Source: Flavobacterium sp. (GTDB taxonomy: Bacteria; Bacteroidota; Bacteroidia; Flavobacteriales; Flavobacteriaceae). From it: a DNA stretch of 49,217 bases. How positions within the stretch are numbered: the stretch's first letter is position 1; each line of letters starts with the position of its first letter. Below, piece by piece: positions 1-8,990 of this stretch. Location of the stretch: positions 1 to 49,217 of the forward strand of contig NZ_PNJW01000018.1 in NCBI RefSeq assembly GCF_013822155.1, written 5' to 3'. Under the pieces are notes generated by a model, which saw only the letters and a program-made list of their open reading frames with translations, ran no database searches and was not told the DNA's origin. The position numbers were made by a program, and so were the translations under genes.

Positions 1-276
1 ACAAAAATGGTGACTTATGGCAAATCTTTTAAGTCTGAAAAGAATTTTGTTGTTTATTTTTTAGATAATATTTACCATTATATAAACGATGATTATTACA
101 TGGCTTTCGATGGAAAAAAAGCTATTGGATTATATAATTTTAAAACCGATGAATTACTGAAAAACAATCTTTTAAAGAGCAATTCTGTTATTGCAGATCA
201 AATGGAACAATTCATCAAAGCTTATGTTCAATCGTTTAACGAAAGGGTAATAAATAATAAATTACATGTTCACTAG
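1..276 (+). CDS. C-terminal tail of a probable LTA-synthase/sulfatase-like membrane protein (5' partial)
   Basis: Only the last 91 residues are in the window. The frame is already open at base 1, so the ATG at base 7 is probably internal. The visible part has no catalytic motif. Its pattern (VVYFLDNIYHYINDD, AFDGKKAIGLYN, then a helix with MEQFIKAY) resembles, from memory, the tail of flavobacterial LTA-synthase-like enzymes of the alkaline-phosphatase superfamily, which modify envelope glycans with phospho-groups. The stop lies 9 bp before the GT9 gene on the same strand, so the two are probably co-transcribed. The assignment is by resemblance of a short tail and should be treated as tentative. 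Confidence 0.5.
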   Translation, partial: TKMVTYGKSFKSEKNFVVYFLDNIYHYINDDYYMAFDGKKAIGLYNFKTDELLKNNLLKSNSVIADQMEQFIKAYVQSFNERVINNKLHVH

Positions 277-285
277 CATTTTCGA

Positions 286-1353
286 ATGAAAAAAATATTA
301 GTTATACAACAAAAAATGATTGGCGATGTTTTACTAAGTTCAATCTTATGTAATTCACTTCGAAAGGCATATCCTACTGCCCAAATTGACTATTTAGTAC
401 ATGAAAACACCGTTCCGGTTTTAGAAAACAATCCGAATATTGACAACATCATTCGTTTTACTGAAAAACATAAGTCCAGCAGACGTGCTTTTTTAAAACT
501 TGGTAAAAAAATAAGAGCCGAAAAATATGATATTCTGATTGACGCCTATTCCAAGTTGGAAAGTTGGCTCCTTTCCGCGATGAGTGGTGCAAAACAAAAA
601 ATATCGTATAAAAAAATTGGTCGTAATTTCATATATGATATTAATGTTCCCTACGAAGATGCTCCAAAAACAAGTTTAGGACTAGCAATTGAAAGAAGGC
701 TTTCCTTATTAAAACCTTTATCAATTGAAAAATATATTGACCCCATTCCAAAGTTATTTTTAACAAATGCTGAAATGCAAACAGCTAAAAATTTATTTAA
801 AAAATTTGGAATAAATGAAAGTAAAAAAACGGTCATGATTAGTCTTTTGGGAAGTGAGGAAAAAAAGACTTATCCATTACCTTTTATGGCAAAAATGATT
901 GATTTCATTGGTCAAAATTATGATGTAACTATTTTATTCAATTATTTTCCTAAGCAAATTAAGGATGCCAAAACCATATTGAATTTATGCTCAGAAAAAA
1001 CTAAAACTAAAATTTATTTTGATTTTTTAGGTGCTGATTTGCGATCATTCATTGCAATCATGAATGAATGTGACGCCATAATAGGAAATGATGGCGGAGC
1101 AATTAATATGGCAAAAGCCTTAAACAAACCTTCTTTTATTATTTTTTCGCCTTGGATAGAAAAGAAAATGTGGGCCACTTTTGAAGATGGAATAAACCAT
1201 TCATCTGTACATTTAGAAGATTACCAACCTAATCTTTTTAAAGAAAAAACAGAAAAAGAATTAAAAGATGAAGCGGAGAATTTGTATTTAGAGTTAAAAC
1301 CGGAGTTGATTATTCCGAAGTTAGAGCTTTTCGCTAGTTATCATTTAAAGTAA
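286..1353 (+). CDS. Glycosyltransferase family 9 (heptosyltransferase-like)
   Basis: The 355-residue protein has the two-domain GT-B layout of ADP-heptose:LPS heptosyltransferases. The N terminus MKKILVIQQKMIGDVLLSS carries the Gly-Asp pair that follows the first strand in GT9. The C-terminal half has the donor-site segment AIIGNDGGAINMAKAL near residue 265, where many family members have a His at the position of this Asn. Length is normal for the family. It probably adds a sugar to the lipid A-core of lipopolysaccharide at the inner face of the inner membrane. The sugar cannot be told from sequence. Its last 20 bases overlap the end of the convergent GT2 gene. Confidence 0.88.
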   Translation: MKKILVIQQKMIGDVLLSSILCNSLRKAYPTAQIDYLVHENTVPVLENNPNIDNIIRFTEKHKSSRRAFLKLGKKIRAEKYDILIDAYSKLESWLLSAMSGAKQKISYKKIGRNFIYDINVPYEDAPKTSLGLAIERRLSLLKPLSIEKYIDPIPKLFLTNAEMQTAKNLFKKFGINESKKTVMISLLGSEEKKTYPLPFMAKMIDFIGQNYDVTILFNYFPKQIKDAKTILNLCSEKTKTKIYFDFLGADLRSFIAIMNECDAIIGNDGGAINMAKALNKPSFIIFSPWIEKKMWATFEDGINHSSVHLEDYQPNLFKEKTEKELKDEAENLYLELKPELIIPKLELFASYHLK

Positions 1354-2152
1354 TTCCGTTTGGTGTTTTTGTAATTTTATGCTTGCGATTATAAGCTCTG
1401 ATGGCTAAATTTTTATCCCATTCTTCTTGGCTGAAATAACCTCTTGCATGGTCTAAATGCAAACAAATAGCACTATATCGAATTTGTTTAGACAACATTC
1501 CGTTATTGAACATACGTTCTCCTAATTCTCTGTCTAAACCACCGTATTTCATTATTTCATTAAACCCATTGACCGCTAAAATATCGGATTTAAAACCAGA
1601 AGAATTATGTCCGTTCCATGAACGTTTCGTTGGTGTAAGCCAATTCATAAATAACGCAATCCATTTGTTGTACGTTAGCTTTGTCAATTTAAAATTTAAC
1701 TTTAAACCTTGAGTACGTAACCAAGAAATATCAAAACATTGTTGAGAATAAATGTGTTCCTCTGCAATGGTTTCAGAAATAGTCATTGGTAATTTAAAAT
1801 ATCCTCCGGAAAGAAAATAACCTTCTTCTTTATATTGTAAATGACTAGCTATAAAATCTTTACGTGGAATACAATCGCCATCCGTAAACAATAAATAGTC
1901 TGCATTGGAAGCTAAAATAGCTTTGTTTAAAATTTTTGGTTTTTGAAATCCATCATCTTCCTGCCAAACATGAATAATTGGGTATTTAAATTTAAGTTCA
2001 AGTGCTTTTATAAGTTCAGCCGTTTTTGAAGTAGAACCATCATCGGCAATTACAATTTCAAAGTCAGTTTCTGTTTGAACGCTATATCCAAGTAGGACTT
2101 TACGCAACCATTCTTCTGCATTGTATGTCGTTATGATGACGGATAATTTCAT
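1334..2152 (-). CDS. Glycosyltransferase family 2 with galactosyltransferase-type C-terminal domain
   Basis: The 272-residue GT-A enzyme starts with MKLSVIITTYNAEEWLRKVL and has the nucleotide-binding IADDGSTS (about residues 35-42) and the metal-binding DGDC (about 91-94). The second half, with WNGHNSSGFKSDI and YGGLDRELGERM, matches the C-terminal module of the GT2/GT7C group that handles short LPS core sugars. There are no membrane segments, so it is probably cytoplasmic or membrane-associated. It is the last gene of a leftward set, methyltransferase - kinase - GT2, pointing to LPS core assembly. Its stop lies inside the convergent GT9 gene. Confidence 0.88.
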   Translation of the reverse strand: MKLSVIITTYNAEEWLRKVLLGYSVQTETDFEIVIADDGSTSKTAELIKALELKFKYPIIHVWQEDDGFQKPKILNKAILASNADYLLFTDGDCIPRKDFIASHLQYKEEGYFLSGGYFKLPMTISETIAEEHIYSQQCFDISWLRTQGLKLNFKLTKLTYNKWIALFMNWLTPTKRSWNGHNSSGFKSDILAVNGFNEIMKYGGLDRELGERMFNNGMLSKQIRYSAICLHLDHARGYFSQEEWDKNLAIRAYNRKHKITKTPNGITLNDN

Positions 2153-2195
2153 TAATTCCTTTAAGAATGGAAATTTAGTGGTTTTTTCAGAATAT

Positions 2196-2957
2196 CTATT
2201 TCCAAAAAAGAAATTTCTTTTTTAATCTTTTTTTTCTAAAAAAACGGTATTGAAATTCCGATGTATATTTCCACAAAGTTTCAAATATTAATTTTTCAGA
2301 CTCACCGGACACTTTTGCATATTCATTACTCATCACCAAAATCATTTCCTGCTTTGGAGTCAACCGACACAAGTTTTTCATTCGAAGTTCAAAAGGCATT
2401 TTTTCATGAAAATTCATCCGATTTAAATCGACAAGAAAAAAATCATACAAACCTTGTTCATTTTTTTTGATAAGCGTATTTCCAGGAGAATGATCTTTAA
2501 ATTCAATCCCTTTTTCATGAAGCTGAAAACAAAATTGGGTGAATTGTCTTAAAATTGCTTCATGTTCCGGAAAATCAGGAATTTTTACTAACTCTCGAAA
2601 AGTCAAATCACATTCCAAATTTTCACTTACATAATAACTGTCTTTTAAACCCAAAAAACTGAAATTCTCAAAATAGGCAATAGGTGCTGGAGTACCAATA
2701 TTATTTTCACTCAAAAAAATAGCATATTCAAAAGAACGTTTTGCTTTAGATTTTCTGAAGTAACGATAAATTACAGCATTATAAAAATTTGGAATTTTAA
2801 ATGATTTAATGGCAACACTTCTATTTTGCCACGAAAAAATCTTTATACAGTTTCGTGTTCCGTCTGAAAGTATTTTCCCTTCAGTCGTGAAGTTTTTTAT
2901 GAAACCCAATAAAATTGATTCAGGAAAATCAAGCTTTGAATTTATTTTGAAATCCAT
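2196..2957 (-). CDS. Lipopolysaccharide (Kdo/WaaP/InaA-type) kinase
   Basis: The 253-residue protein kinase-like fold has an ATP-anchoring Lys in VAIKSFKIP (about residue 51), the catalytic loop KDHSPGNTLI (Asp and Asn, about residues 154-164) and DLNR in place of the DFG metal-binding motif (about residues 179-182). This is the pattern of small LPS-core kinases that phosphorylate Kdo or heptose, not of regulatory Ser/Thr kinases. The C terminus is very basic (RFFRKKRLKKKFLFWK), which fits docking on the anionic inner membrane. It lies between a methyltransferase and a GT2 on the same strand, about 40 bp from each, so it is likely part of one operon. Confidence 0.82.
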   Translation of the reverse strand: MDFKINSKLDFPESILLGFIKNFTTEGKILSDGTRNCIKIFSWQNRSVAIKSFKIPNFYNAVIYRYFRKSKAKRSFEYAIFLSENNIGTPAPIAYFENFSFLGLKDSYYVSENLECDLTFRELVKIPDFPEHEAILRQFTQFCFQLHEKGIEFKDHSPGNTLIKKNEQGLYDFFLVDLNRMNFHEKMPFELRMKNLCRLTPKQEMILVMSNEYAKVSGESEKLIFETLWKYTSEFQYRFFRKKRLKKKFLFWK

Positions 2958-2993
2958 TTAATCATTTTTTTATACCATTTAATCAATTCAAAA

Positions 2994-3635
2994 CTACTTT
3001 GAGGCAACTGTAGCAAATTGAGGATAGCGAATATCTAATTGTGTAAATAAAACCGGAATGTTATAAAGGTAAGGTTTTAGCGATTTGCTTTTATTGATTC
3101 CTTCACTAACCTTAACCGTATAACCGGCTTCTTTATACATTCTGTTTATGCTTTTTTCGGTAAAAAATCGTAAATGCGTAAAATCCATCACGCCATAATC
3201 TTCATATTTCCAGTCTTTTTTTATTAAAACTCTCATAAATGTATTATGGTAGCGAACATTTGGAATAGAGCTAATGACTACACCATTTTTAGATAATTTA
3301 CTTCTTAATTTTTTTAAAACCGTGTAAGGATCTACTAAATGCTCTAGAACATCATTAAAATAAATCGCATCAAAATAATCTTCAGGTAAATCGTCAATGA
3401 AATTTTCACAAGGTCCGGCAAATGCTTTATCCAAAACGAGTTTTGCTTTTTCTGCTTCTTCTTCCATGAGTTCAATTCCCCAAACTTCTGCGTTGTTTTG
3501 TTTTTTTATTACCTCAGCGAAACAGCCATTTCCACATCCAACTTCTAAAATTTTTTTAGCTTCTTTTGGCAAATAAACAAGCATCTCATCTCTGAAATTA
3601 TCATAATATCCTGTTGGTTTATTTTTATAGTCCAT
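2994..3635 (-). CDS. Class I SAM-dependent methyltransferase
   Basis: The 213-residue Rossmann-fold methyltransferase has motif I ILEVGCGNGCFAEVI (about residues 29-43), the acidic residue ending strand 2 in VWGIELME, and the post-motif FDAIYFNDVLEHLVDP (about residues 88-103) typical of Methyltransf_11/23 enzymes in polysaccharide clusters. The acceptor is not predictable; a sugar of the surface glycan is the natural guess from neighbours. It is the first gene of the leftward operon and has a TACATTTG box 14 bp before the ATG. The gene divergent from it is a GT2. Confidence 0.85.
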   Translation of the reverse strand: MDYKNKPTGYYDNFRDEMLVYLPKEAKKILEVGCGNGCFAEVIKKQNNAEVWGIELMEEEAEKAKLVLDKAFAGPCENFIDDLPEDYFDAIYFNDVLEHLVDPYTVLKKLRSKLSKNGVVISSIPNVRYHNTFMRVLIKKDWKYEDYGVMDFTHLRFFTEKSINRMYKEAGYTVKVSEGINKSKSLKPYLYNIPVLFTQLDIRYPQFATVASK

Positions 3636-3648
3636 TTTATATTTTTTT

Positions 3649-3656
3649 CAAATGTA
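3649..3656 (-). promoter_or_regulatory. Probable -7 box (TACATTTG) of the methyltransferase operon
   Basis: Read on the minus strand this is an exact match to the Bacteroidota TAnnTTTG element, 14 bp upstream of the methyltransferase ATG. A TTGG at 3682-3685 (minus strand) lies a little farther away than the usual -33 spacing, so only the -7 part is well supported. Confidence 0.5.
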
Positions 3657-3733
3657 TTAATTATTCTTATTTTTTTTATACCAACCGGAAATTAAATATA
3701 AAGTTAGTTTAGAAAACTCAATACTATTTGCAC

Positions 3734-3741
3734 TATTTTTG
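3734..3741 (+). promoter_or_regulatory. Probable -7 box (TATTTTTG) of the GT2-GT4 operon
   Basis: Exact TAnnTTTG match 44 bp upstream of the GT2 start at 3785, in the divergent 149-bp gap between the methyltransferase and GT2 operons. No clear TTG element at the right distance. Confidence 0.45.
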
Positions 3742-3784
3742 TATTCAACCTTCAAAATAGGTTTCTGATAAAAATGTTATTCAT

Positions 3785-4711
3785 ATGATTGTTAGTTCCA
3801 TCATTATAATTAATTATAATACATCAAAATTAACCCTTCAAGCCATTCAGTCTATTGAAGAAAAGGTTGTAGATTTTGAAAAACATGAAGTTATTATTGT
3901 TGACAATGCCAGTAATAAAGAAGATTTTTCTGCTTTAGAAGTTGGTTTAAAAAACACATTTAAAATTTCAACTCAATTAATTCGAAGTAGAATAAATGTT
4001 GGATTTGGAGCAGGAAATATGATGGGAGTACAAAAAGCAATTGGTACTTACTATGTATTCATGAATAGTGATGTTATTCTGATTGAAGATTCGGTAAATA
4101 CGATGATTGAATTTTTGAAAAAGAAACCAAATGTAGCCATCGTAGGATGTCAGGCGATTGATGAAGGGGGGGAAAAATTCAAATGCTTTGATTATGGTTT
4201 AAGTTTGCCCACGGAATTGTTTGGTCATTCTTTTTTGCATCTTTTAAATCCAAAAAAATACCCTTCCAGAATGTTAACTAATTCGGAACCTACAAATGTT
4301 GGAGCAGTACCCGGTTCCCTTTTTTGTTGTGTTGCAAAAGATTTTGATGCCGTTGGTGGTTTTGACACAAACCTATTTTTATATTATGAAGAAAAAGATT
4401 TAGCTTTTAGAATTGCTAAAAATTTAAAAAAAGATATTTATTCTTTACCTTATTCTCAATATATTCATCTAAAAGGAAAAAGTACCCGAACATCTCAGGT
4501 TATTAGAAATGAGATGAAAATAGCTCAGTTTTATGTAATTCAGAAAAACTTAAATTCATTTTCTTATTTATTATTTTATTTCTTTCAATTTATTGTTTTT
4601 CTGTTAAAGTCACCTTTCAGTAAAAAAAACAGGGCCTATTTAATTTTACTTGTAAAGGGAATTTCTGTTGTTAAATCTATTAAACATACCCAAAAAATAA
4701 TTCAAATATGA
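3785..4711 (+). CDS. Glycosyltransferase family 2 (rhamnosyltransferase-like)
   Basis: The 308-residue GT-A enzyme has SIIIINYNTSKLTLQAIQSI at the N terminus, VDNASN (about residues 40-45), RINVGFGAGNMMG (about 71-83) and FMNSDVIL, the substrate-binding acidic site. VGAVPGSLFCC and GFDTNLFLYYEEKDLAFRI follow, the usual order in the rhamnosyltransferase-like GT2 group. A hydrophobic stretch near residue 260-275 (LLFYFFQFIVFLLK) suggests membrane association. The stop overlaps the next start as ATGA, so translation is probably coupled to the GT4 gene. The role is very likely O-antigen or capsule assembly; the sugar is unknown. Confidence 0.86.
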   Translation: MIVSSIIIINYNTSKLTLQAIQSIEEKVVDFEKHEVIIVDNASNKEDFSALEVGLKNTFKISTQLIRSRINVGFGAGNMMGVQKAIGTYYVFMNSDVILIEDSVNTMIEFLKKKPNVAIVGCQAIDEGGEKFKCFDYGLSLPTELFGHSFLHLLNPKKYPSRMLTNSEPTNVGAVPGSLFCCVAKDFDAVGGFDTNLFLYYEEKDLAFRIAKNLKKDIYSLPYSQYIHLKGKSTRTSQVIRNEMKIAQFYVIQKNLNSFSYLLFYFFQFIVFLLKSPFSKKNRAYLILLVKGISVVKSIKHTQKIIQI

Positions 4712-5817
4712 CTATTCTTCATGTTTCTGCTGTAAAAAATTGGGGTGGTGGTGAAAACCATATAGAAAATTTGTGTTTTGAATTAAAAAAATCTAATTCG
4801 GAAGTTAATAACATAATACTTTGTGTTCAGAATGGGTTATTTCACAAACGATTATTAAAAACGGATTTAAAATTTGAAACTGCTCCCCTAGCCTTTAATT
4901 TAGACGTTCGATTTGCTTTTAAAATAATTGCACTTTGTAAAAAATACCATGTAGATGTTATACATATTCATGACCCTTCTGCAATCGCTTTAACAATTAT
5001 TGCAGATAAATTTTATAGTTTACCACCATTTATTTTTAGCAAAAAAACCTCTTTCCCAATTAAAAAGAAAAAGTTGACACTGTATAAATACAATTATCCG
5101 AAAATTAAAAAATATTTATGTGTGTCAAACGAAACCAAGCGAGTAACAGCTGACTCTATTGTTGACAAAAGCAAATTAATGACCATTTATCATGGTACAA
5201 ATATCGGAACTAAAAGTAGCGAAACACCTTTTGGCTTAAGGGAAAAATTTGCAATTCCTAATTCAAAAAAAATAATAGGTGTTATTGGAAATCACATTCG
5301 AGCAAAACATTTTGAAACGCTCATAGAAATTGTAAATGAGCTTATTAATATTCAAAAAAGAACAGATTTTCAATTTGTTCAAATTGGAAACTATACAGAT
5401 AGAACGCCCGATTTACTACAAAAAGTGAAAGAATATAAATTGGAGAATGATATTATTTTTTTGGGATATACGCCTAATGCCTCTAACTTTATTCCTCAAT
5501 TTGATGCTCTTTTAATCACTTCACAAAGTGAAGGCATTCCACAAGTAATTTTTGAAAGTTTTTATCATCAAAAGCCAGTAATCAGTACGAGTGTTGGTGG
5601 AATTCCTGAAATAATTCAAGATGGCATTAACGGATTTTTGGCTCCTAGACATGACTTTAAAACTCTTACTGAAAAAATCATCTATTTATTTGATAATAAA
5701 GAACTTATACCAAAGCTAACTACTATTTCTTATCAAAATTTAATAGAAAATTTCACAACACAACAAATGGCACAAAAAACCTTAGAAGTATATAAAACCG
5801 TTAGCAATGGAGAGTAA
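4708..5817 (+). CDS. Glycosyltransferase family 4
   Basis: The 369-residue GT-B enzyme has an N-terminal domain opening with LHVSAVKNWGGGENHIENL, the Gly-rich acceptor loop. The C-terminal Rossmann domain carries GVIGNHIRAKHFETLIE (about residues 190-206) and the EX7E-type donor site in SEGIPQVIFESFYHQKPVIS (about residues 274-293), followed by VGGIPEII and DGINGFL. It is a retaining transferase acting on an NDP-sugar at the cytoplasmic face of the inner membrane. It starts inside the stop of the GT2 gene and overlaps the next gene by 11 bp, so a tRNA-modification gene is physically coupled to a surface-glycan operon. Confidence 0.88.
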   Translation: MTILHVSAVKNWGGGENHIENLCFELKKSNSEVNNIILCVQNGLFHKRLLKTDLKFETAPLAFNLDVRFAFKIIALCKKYHVDVIHIHDPSAIALTIIADKFYSLPPFIFSKKTSFPIKKKKLTLYKYNYPKIKKYLCVSNETKRVTADSIVDKSKLMTIYHGTNIGTKSSETPFGLREKFAIPNSKKIIGVIGNHIRAKHFETLIEIVNELINIQKRTDFQFVQIGNYTDRTPDLLQKVKEYKLENDIIFLGYTPNASNFIPQFDALLITSQSEGIPQVIFESFYHQKPVISTSVGGIPEIIQDGINGFLAPRHDFKTLTEKIIYLFDNKELIPKLTTISYQNLIENFTTQQMAQKTLEVYKTVSNGE

Positions 5818-6373
5818 CAAAGAAATTGAAAAAGCCTACCAAGTCATTCAAAACGGAGGCATCATCCTCTACCCGACCGATACCGTTTGGGGAATTGGAT
5901 GTGATGCAACAAATGCAGAGGCTGTTCAAAAAATCTACGAATTAAAAAAACGCAGTGAAAGCAAAAGTATGATTGTGTTGATGAATGGCGAAAAAATGAT
6001 TTACAATGTATTTAAAGATATACCGGAAGTTGCTTGGCAAATTTTGGATTTATCCGAGAAACCCACCACATTAATTTTAGATAAACCACGAAATGTAGCC
6101 CCAAATATTATTGCTGAAGATGACACACTTGCCATTCGAATTGTAAAAGAACCCTTCTGTTATAAATTAATGGAGCGAATGAAAAGACCATTGGTTTCTA
6201 CTTCAGCAAATATCTCCGGACAACCGACTCCAAAATCATTTAAAGAAATTAGTCCCGAAATTATTAAAGGAGTAGACTATGTTGTAAATTTGCACCGCGA
6301 AAAAATTTGCGATAAGCCTTCTACTATTATCAAATTGACGTTAGATAGTCAGGTAAAAGTAATACGTAAATAA
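5807..6373 (+). CDS. tsaC: L-threonylcarbamoyladenylate synthase (short Sua5/YrdC/TsaC form)
   Basis: The 188-residue YrdC domain makes threonylcarbamoyl-AMP from Thr, bicarbonate and ATP, the first step of the t6A37 tRNA modification. Visible motifs are GGIILYPTDTVWGIGCDA (about residues 17-34), KKRSESKSMIVLM (the Lys/Arg ATP and carbonate site, about 47-59), LAIRIV and STSANISGQP (about 131-140). It lacks the C-terminal Sua5 domain, as short TsaC proteins do. The ATG overlaps the GT4 gene by 11 bp, and the annotated start gives the expected short N terminus before the first strand. Confidence 0.92.
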   Translation: MESNKEIEKAYQVIQNGGIILYPTDTVWGIGCDATNAEAVQKIYELKKRSESKSMIVLMNGEKMIYNVFKDIPEVAWQILDLSEKPTTLILDKPRNVAPNIIAEDDTLAIRIVKEPFCYKLMERMKRPLVSTSANISGQPTPKSFKEISPEIIKGVDYVVNLHREKICDKPSTIIKLTLDSQVKVIRK

Positions 6374-6430
6374 TATCCCGCTATAGTTTTTAGTATCCAA
6401 ACTTTAAACATTGAATTATAAATCTTTTTA

Positions 6431-7852
6431 ATGAATAACACCAAAGCTCTACATAACCCCATCTTCAAAATTATCTCACAAGCAGCAAAGGAACTAGGTG
6501 TAGAAAGCTATGTCATAGGTGGATTTGTTCGTGATTTTTTGTTAGAACGAAATTTCAAAAAAGACATTGATATTGTAGCTGTTGGTAGCGGAATCGAATT
6601 GGCTCTAAAAGTTTCAGAATTACTTCCTAACAATCCAAAAGTACAGGTTTTTAAAACCTATGGAACAGCCATGCTTCGCTTTCAGGAAATTGACATCGAA
6701 TTTGTGGGTGCTCGAAAAGAAAGTTATCAAACCGAAAGCAGAAATCCAATCGTTGAAAATGGCACGTTGAAAGATGACCAAGACCGACGTGATTTTACCA
6801 TCAATGCCTTAGCTTTTTCTTTAAATCAGGAAAATTATGGTGAATTGGTTGACCCTTTTAATGGAATCGTAGATTTAGAAAATAGAATTATTCGAACTCC
6901 TTTAGATTCGGATATTACCTATTCTGATGATCCACTGCGAATGATGCGAGCCATTCGGTTTGCCACCCAGTTGAACTTTACCATTGAAGAAAAATCATTT
7001 CACGCAATTTCTCGAAATAAAGATAGGATTTCCATTATTTCCGGTGAACGGATTGTGGATGAATTGAATAAAATATTATTGACCGAAAAACCTTCCGTGG
7101 GATTTATTTTGTTATATCAAACCGGTTTACTCGATTTAATCTTACCGGAATTGACTGCTTTAAATCAAGTAGAAGAAATGGAAGGTCATACCCATAAAAA
7201 CAACTTTTATCACACCTTGGAAGTAGTAGATAATATTTGTCCGAATACCGAAGATGTTTGGCTGCGTTGGGCAGCTTTGCTACACGATATTGGAAAAGCT
7301 CCAACCAAAAAGTTTAACAAAAAACAAGGTTGGACGTTTCACGGACATGAATTTTTGGGTGGAAAAATGGTCAAGCAACTATTTGAACGCTTGCATATGC
7401 CTTTAAATCACAAACTGAAATATGTATCCAAATTGGTGATGATGAGTTCCAGACCTATTGTATTATCACAAGAAATTGTGACCGATTCTGCGGTACGACG
7501 ATTACTGTTTGATGCCGGTGAAGATATTGAAGATTTAATGACCTTGTGTGAAGCTGATATTACAACTAAAAACCCCACTAAATTTAAAAAATACCATAAC
7601 AATTTTAAAATCGTTCGTCAAAAAATAGTGGAAGTGGAAGAACGTGATCATGTGCGGAATTTTCAACCTCCAATATCCGGAGAAGAAATTATGAAAATTT
7701 TCAATTTAAAACCATCCAGAGAAATTGGTGTTTTAAAAGAAGCTATTAAAGAGGCTATTTTGGAAGGCGAAATTTCGAATGATTATGAAGCTGCCTTTAA
7801 TTTTATGATTAAAAGAGCTATGAAATTAGGCTTACAACCTATCGAAAAATAA
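6431..7852 (+). CDS. cca: CCA-adding tRNA nucleotidyltransferase with HD domain
   Basis: The 473-residue enzyme adds or repairs the 3' CCA of tRNAs. The class II polymerase-beta head has YVIGGFVRDFLL (about residues 27-38) and the metal-binding DIDIVAVG. It continues with RRDFTINALAF (about 119-129), the downstream RNA-binding YSDDPLRMMRAIRFA, and a C-terminal HD domain with LLHDIGKAPTKK (about 288-299). The HD extension is common in Bacteroidota and is linked to phosphatase/phosphodiesterase activity on CCA ends in other bacteria. Spacing of 57 bp from tsaC on the same strand keeps two tRNA-maturation genes together. Confidence 0.93.
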   Translation: MNNTKALHNPIFKIISQAAKELGVESYVIGGFVRDFLLERNFKKDIDIVAVGSGIELALKVSELLPNNPKVQVFKTYGTAMLRFQEIDIEFVGARKESYQTESRNPIVENGTLKDDQDRRDFTINALAFSLNQENYGELVDPFNGIVDLENRIIRTPLDSDITYSDDPLRMMRAIRFATQLNFTIEEKSFHAISRNKDRISIISGERIVDELNKILLTEKPSVGFILLYQTGLLDLILPELTALNQVEEMEGHTHKNNFYHTLEVVDNICPNTEDVWLRWAALLHDIGKAPTKKFNKKQGWTFHGHEFLGGKMVKQLFERLHMPLNHKLKYVSKLVMMSSRPIVLSQEIVTDSAVRRLLFDAGEDIEDLMTLCEADITTKNPTKFKKYHNNFKIVRQKIVEVEERDHVRNFQPPISGEEIMKIFNLKPSREIGVLKEAIKEAILEGEISNDYEAAFNFMIKRAMKLGLQPIEK

Positions 7853-7899
7853 GCATAAGATTAACTTTTGTTCAATCGTATGATTTTTTAAAAGCAACG

Positions 7900-7907
7900 T
7901 ATTTTTG
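7900..7907 (+). promoter_or_regulatory. Probable -7 box (TATTTTTG) of the heme A synthase gene
   Basis: Exact TAnnTTTG match ending 17 bp before the ATG at 7925, in the 72-bp gap after cca. No convincing -33 TTG at normal spacing. Confidence 0.5.
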
Positions 7908-7924
7908 CACTAATTATAAATGCA

Positions 7925-8944
7925 ATGAAAACTAACAAACCTGTTATTATTTGGTTACTTTCCGGATGTGCTTTATTGTTTATAATGGTTGTCGTTGGAG
8001 GAATTACCCGATTAACTAATTCCGGATTATCAATGACCGATTGGCATTTGGTTACCGATACTTTTCCTCCTTTATCAGAAGAAAAATGGGGCAATGCCTT
8101 CGAAGAATACAAGAAATTTCCAGAATATCAAAAAATCAACATTCACAATGATTTTACTTTAGAAGATTATAAATTTATTTACTTCTGGGAATGGTTTCAC
8201 CGTTTTATTGGTCGAATAATTGGTTTGGTTTTTATCATTCCGTTTGGGTATTTTTTGATTAAGAAAAAATTAGATTCTGAAACATTGAAAAAATGTATAG
8301 TCCTTTTGGGAATGGGTGCTTTTCAAGGTTTTTTGGGTTGGTTTATGGTAAAAAGTGGTTTAATTGACAACCCGGATGTGAGTCATTTCCGATTAGCTTT
8401 ACACCTGACTTTTGCATTTATCACTTTTGCCTACACGCTATGGGTTGCCTTAGATTTAATTTATCCTGCCAAAAATAAAGTAATTCTGCCTCTGAGAAAA
8501 TTGGCCCGAATTGCGATGGTTGTTTTAATCATCCAAATCATTTATGGTGGATTTGTGGCCGGATTAAATGCCGGATTAATTCACAACCATTGGCCACTGA
8601 TGAGTGAAGGCAAATTAATTCACGAAACCGTATGGATTGAACAACCTACACTTTTTCAAAACTTAACTGAAGGTAAAAGCGGTGTTCAATTTATTCACAG
8701 AACTTTAGCATATGTTGTTGTTGGATTAATGGTTTTATTGTATTTCAGAAGTAAAAAATATTCACTTTCTACCACTCAAATCAAAGGATTAAATACGTTG
8801 GTAGTATTTGTTTTTATCCAATTTCTATTGGGTATTTTTACCTTGTTGCTTCATGTTCCTTTATGGTTAGGGTTGGTGCATCAAGTAATGGCTTTCTTTT
8901 TATTGAGTGCGATGACATTTACATTGCATCGTTTCAGTAAATAA
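7925..8944 (+). CDS. ctaA: Heme A synthase (COX15/CtaA family)
   Basis: The 339-residue integral membrane protein has about eight hydrophobic segments. It oxidises the C8 methyl of heme O to a formyl group to give heme A for aa3-type cytochrome oxidases. The four haem-ligand or near-ligand His motifs are visible: WFHRFIGRIIGL (about residues 95-106), FRLALHLTFAF (about 155-165), FIHRTLAYV (about 257-265) and GLVHQVMAFF (about 317-326). GGITRLTNSGLSMTDW near the N terminus is the family signature. The insert between the two halves (about residues 215-255) has the NHWPLMSEGKLI motif typical of this type. It is transcribed from its own promoter. Confidence 0.93.
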   Translation: MKTNKPVIIWLLSGCALLFIMVVVGGITRLTNSGLSMTDWHLVTDTFPPLSEEKWGNAFEEYKKFPEYQKINIHNDFTLEDYKFIYFWEWFHRFIGRIIGLVFIIPFGYFLIKKKLDSETLKKCIVLLGMGAFQGFLGWFMVKSGLIDNPDVSHFRLALHLTFAFITFAYTLWVALDLIYPAKNKVILPLRKLARIAMVVLIIQIIYGGFVAGLNAGLIHNHWPLMSEGKLIHETVWIEQPTLFQNLTEGKSGVQFIHRTLAYVVVGLMVLLYFRSKKYSLSTTQIKGLNTLVVFVFIQFLLGIFTLLLHVPLWLGLVHQVMAFFLLSAMTFTLHRFSK

Positions 8945-8990
8945 AATTTATAATTGACTATATTGTCACAGTTTCGTTAGAATTATTTAA

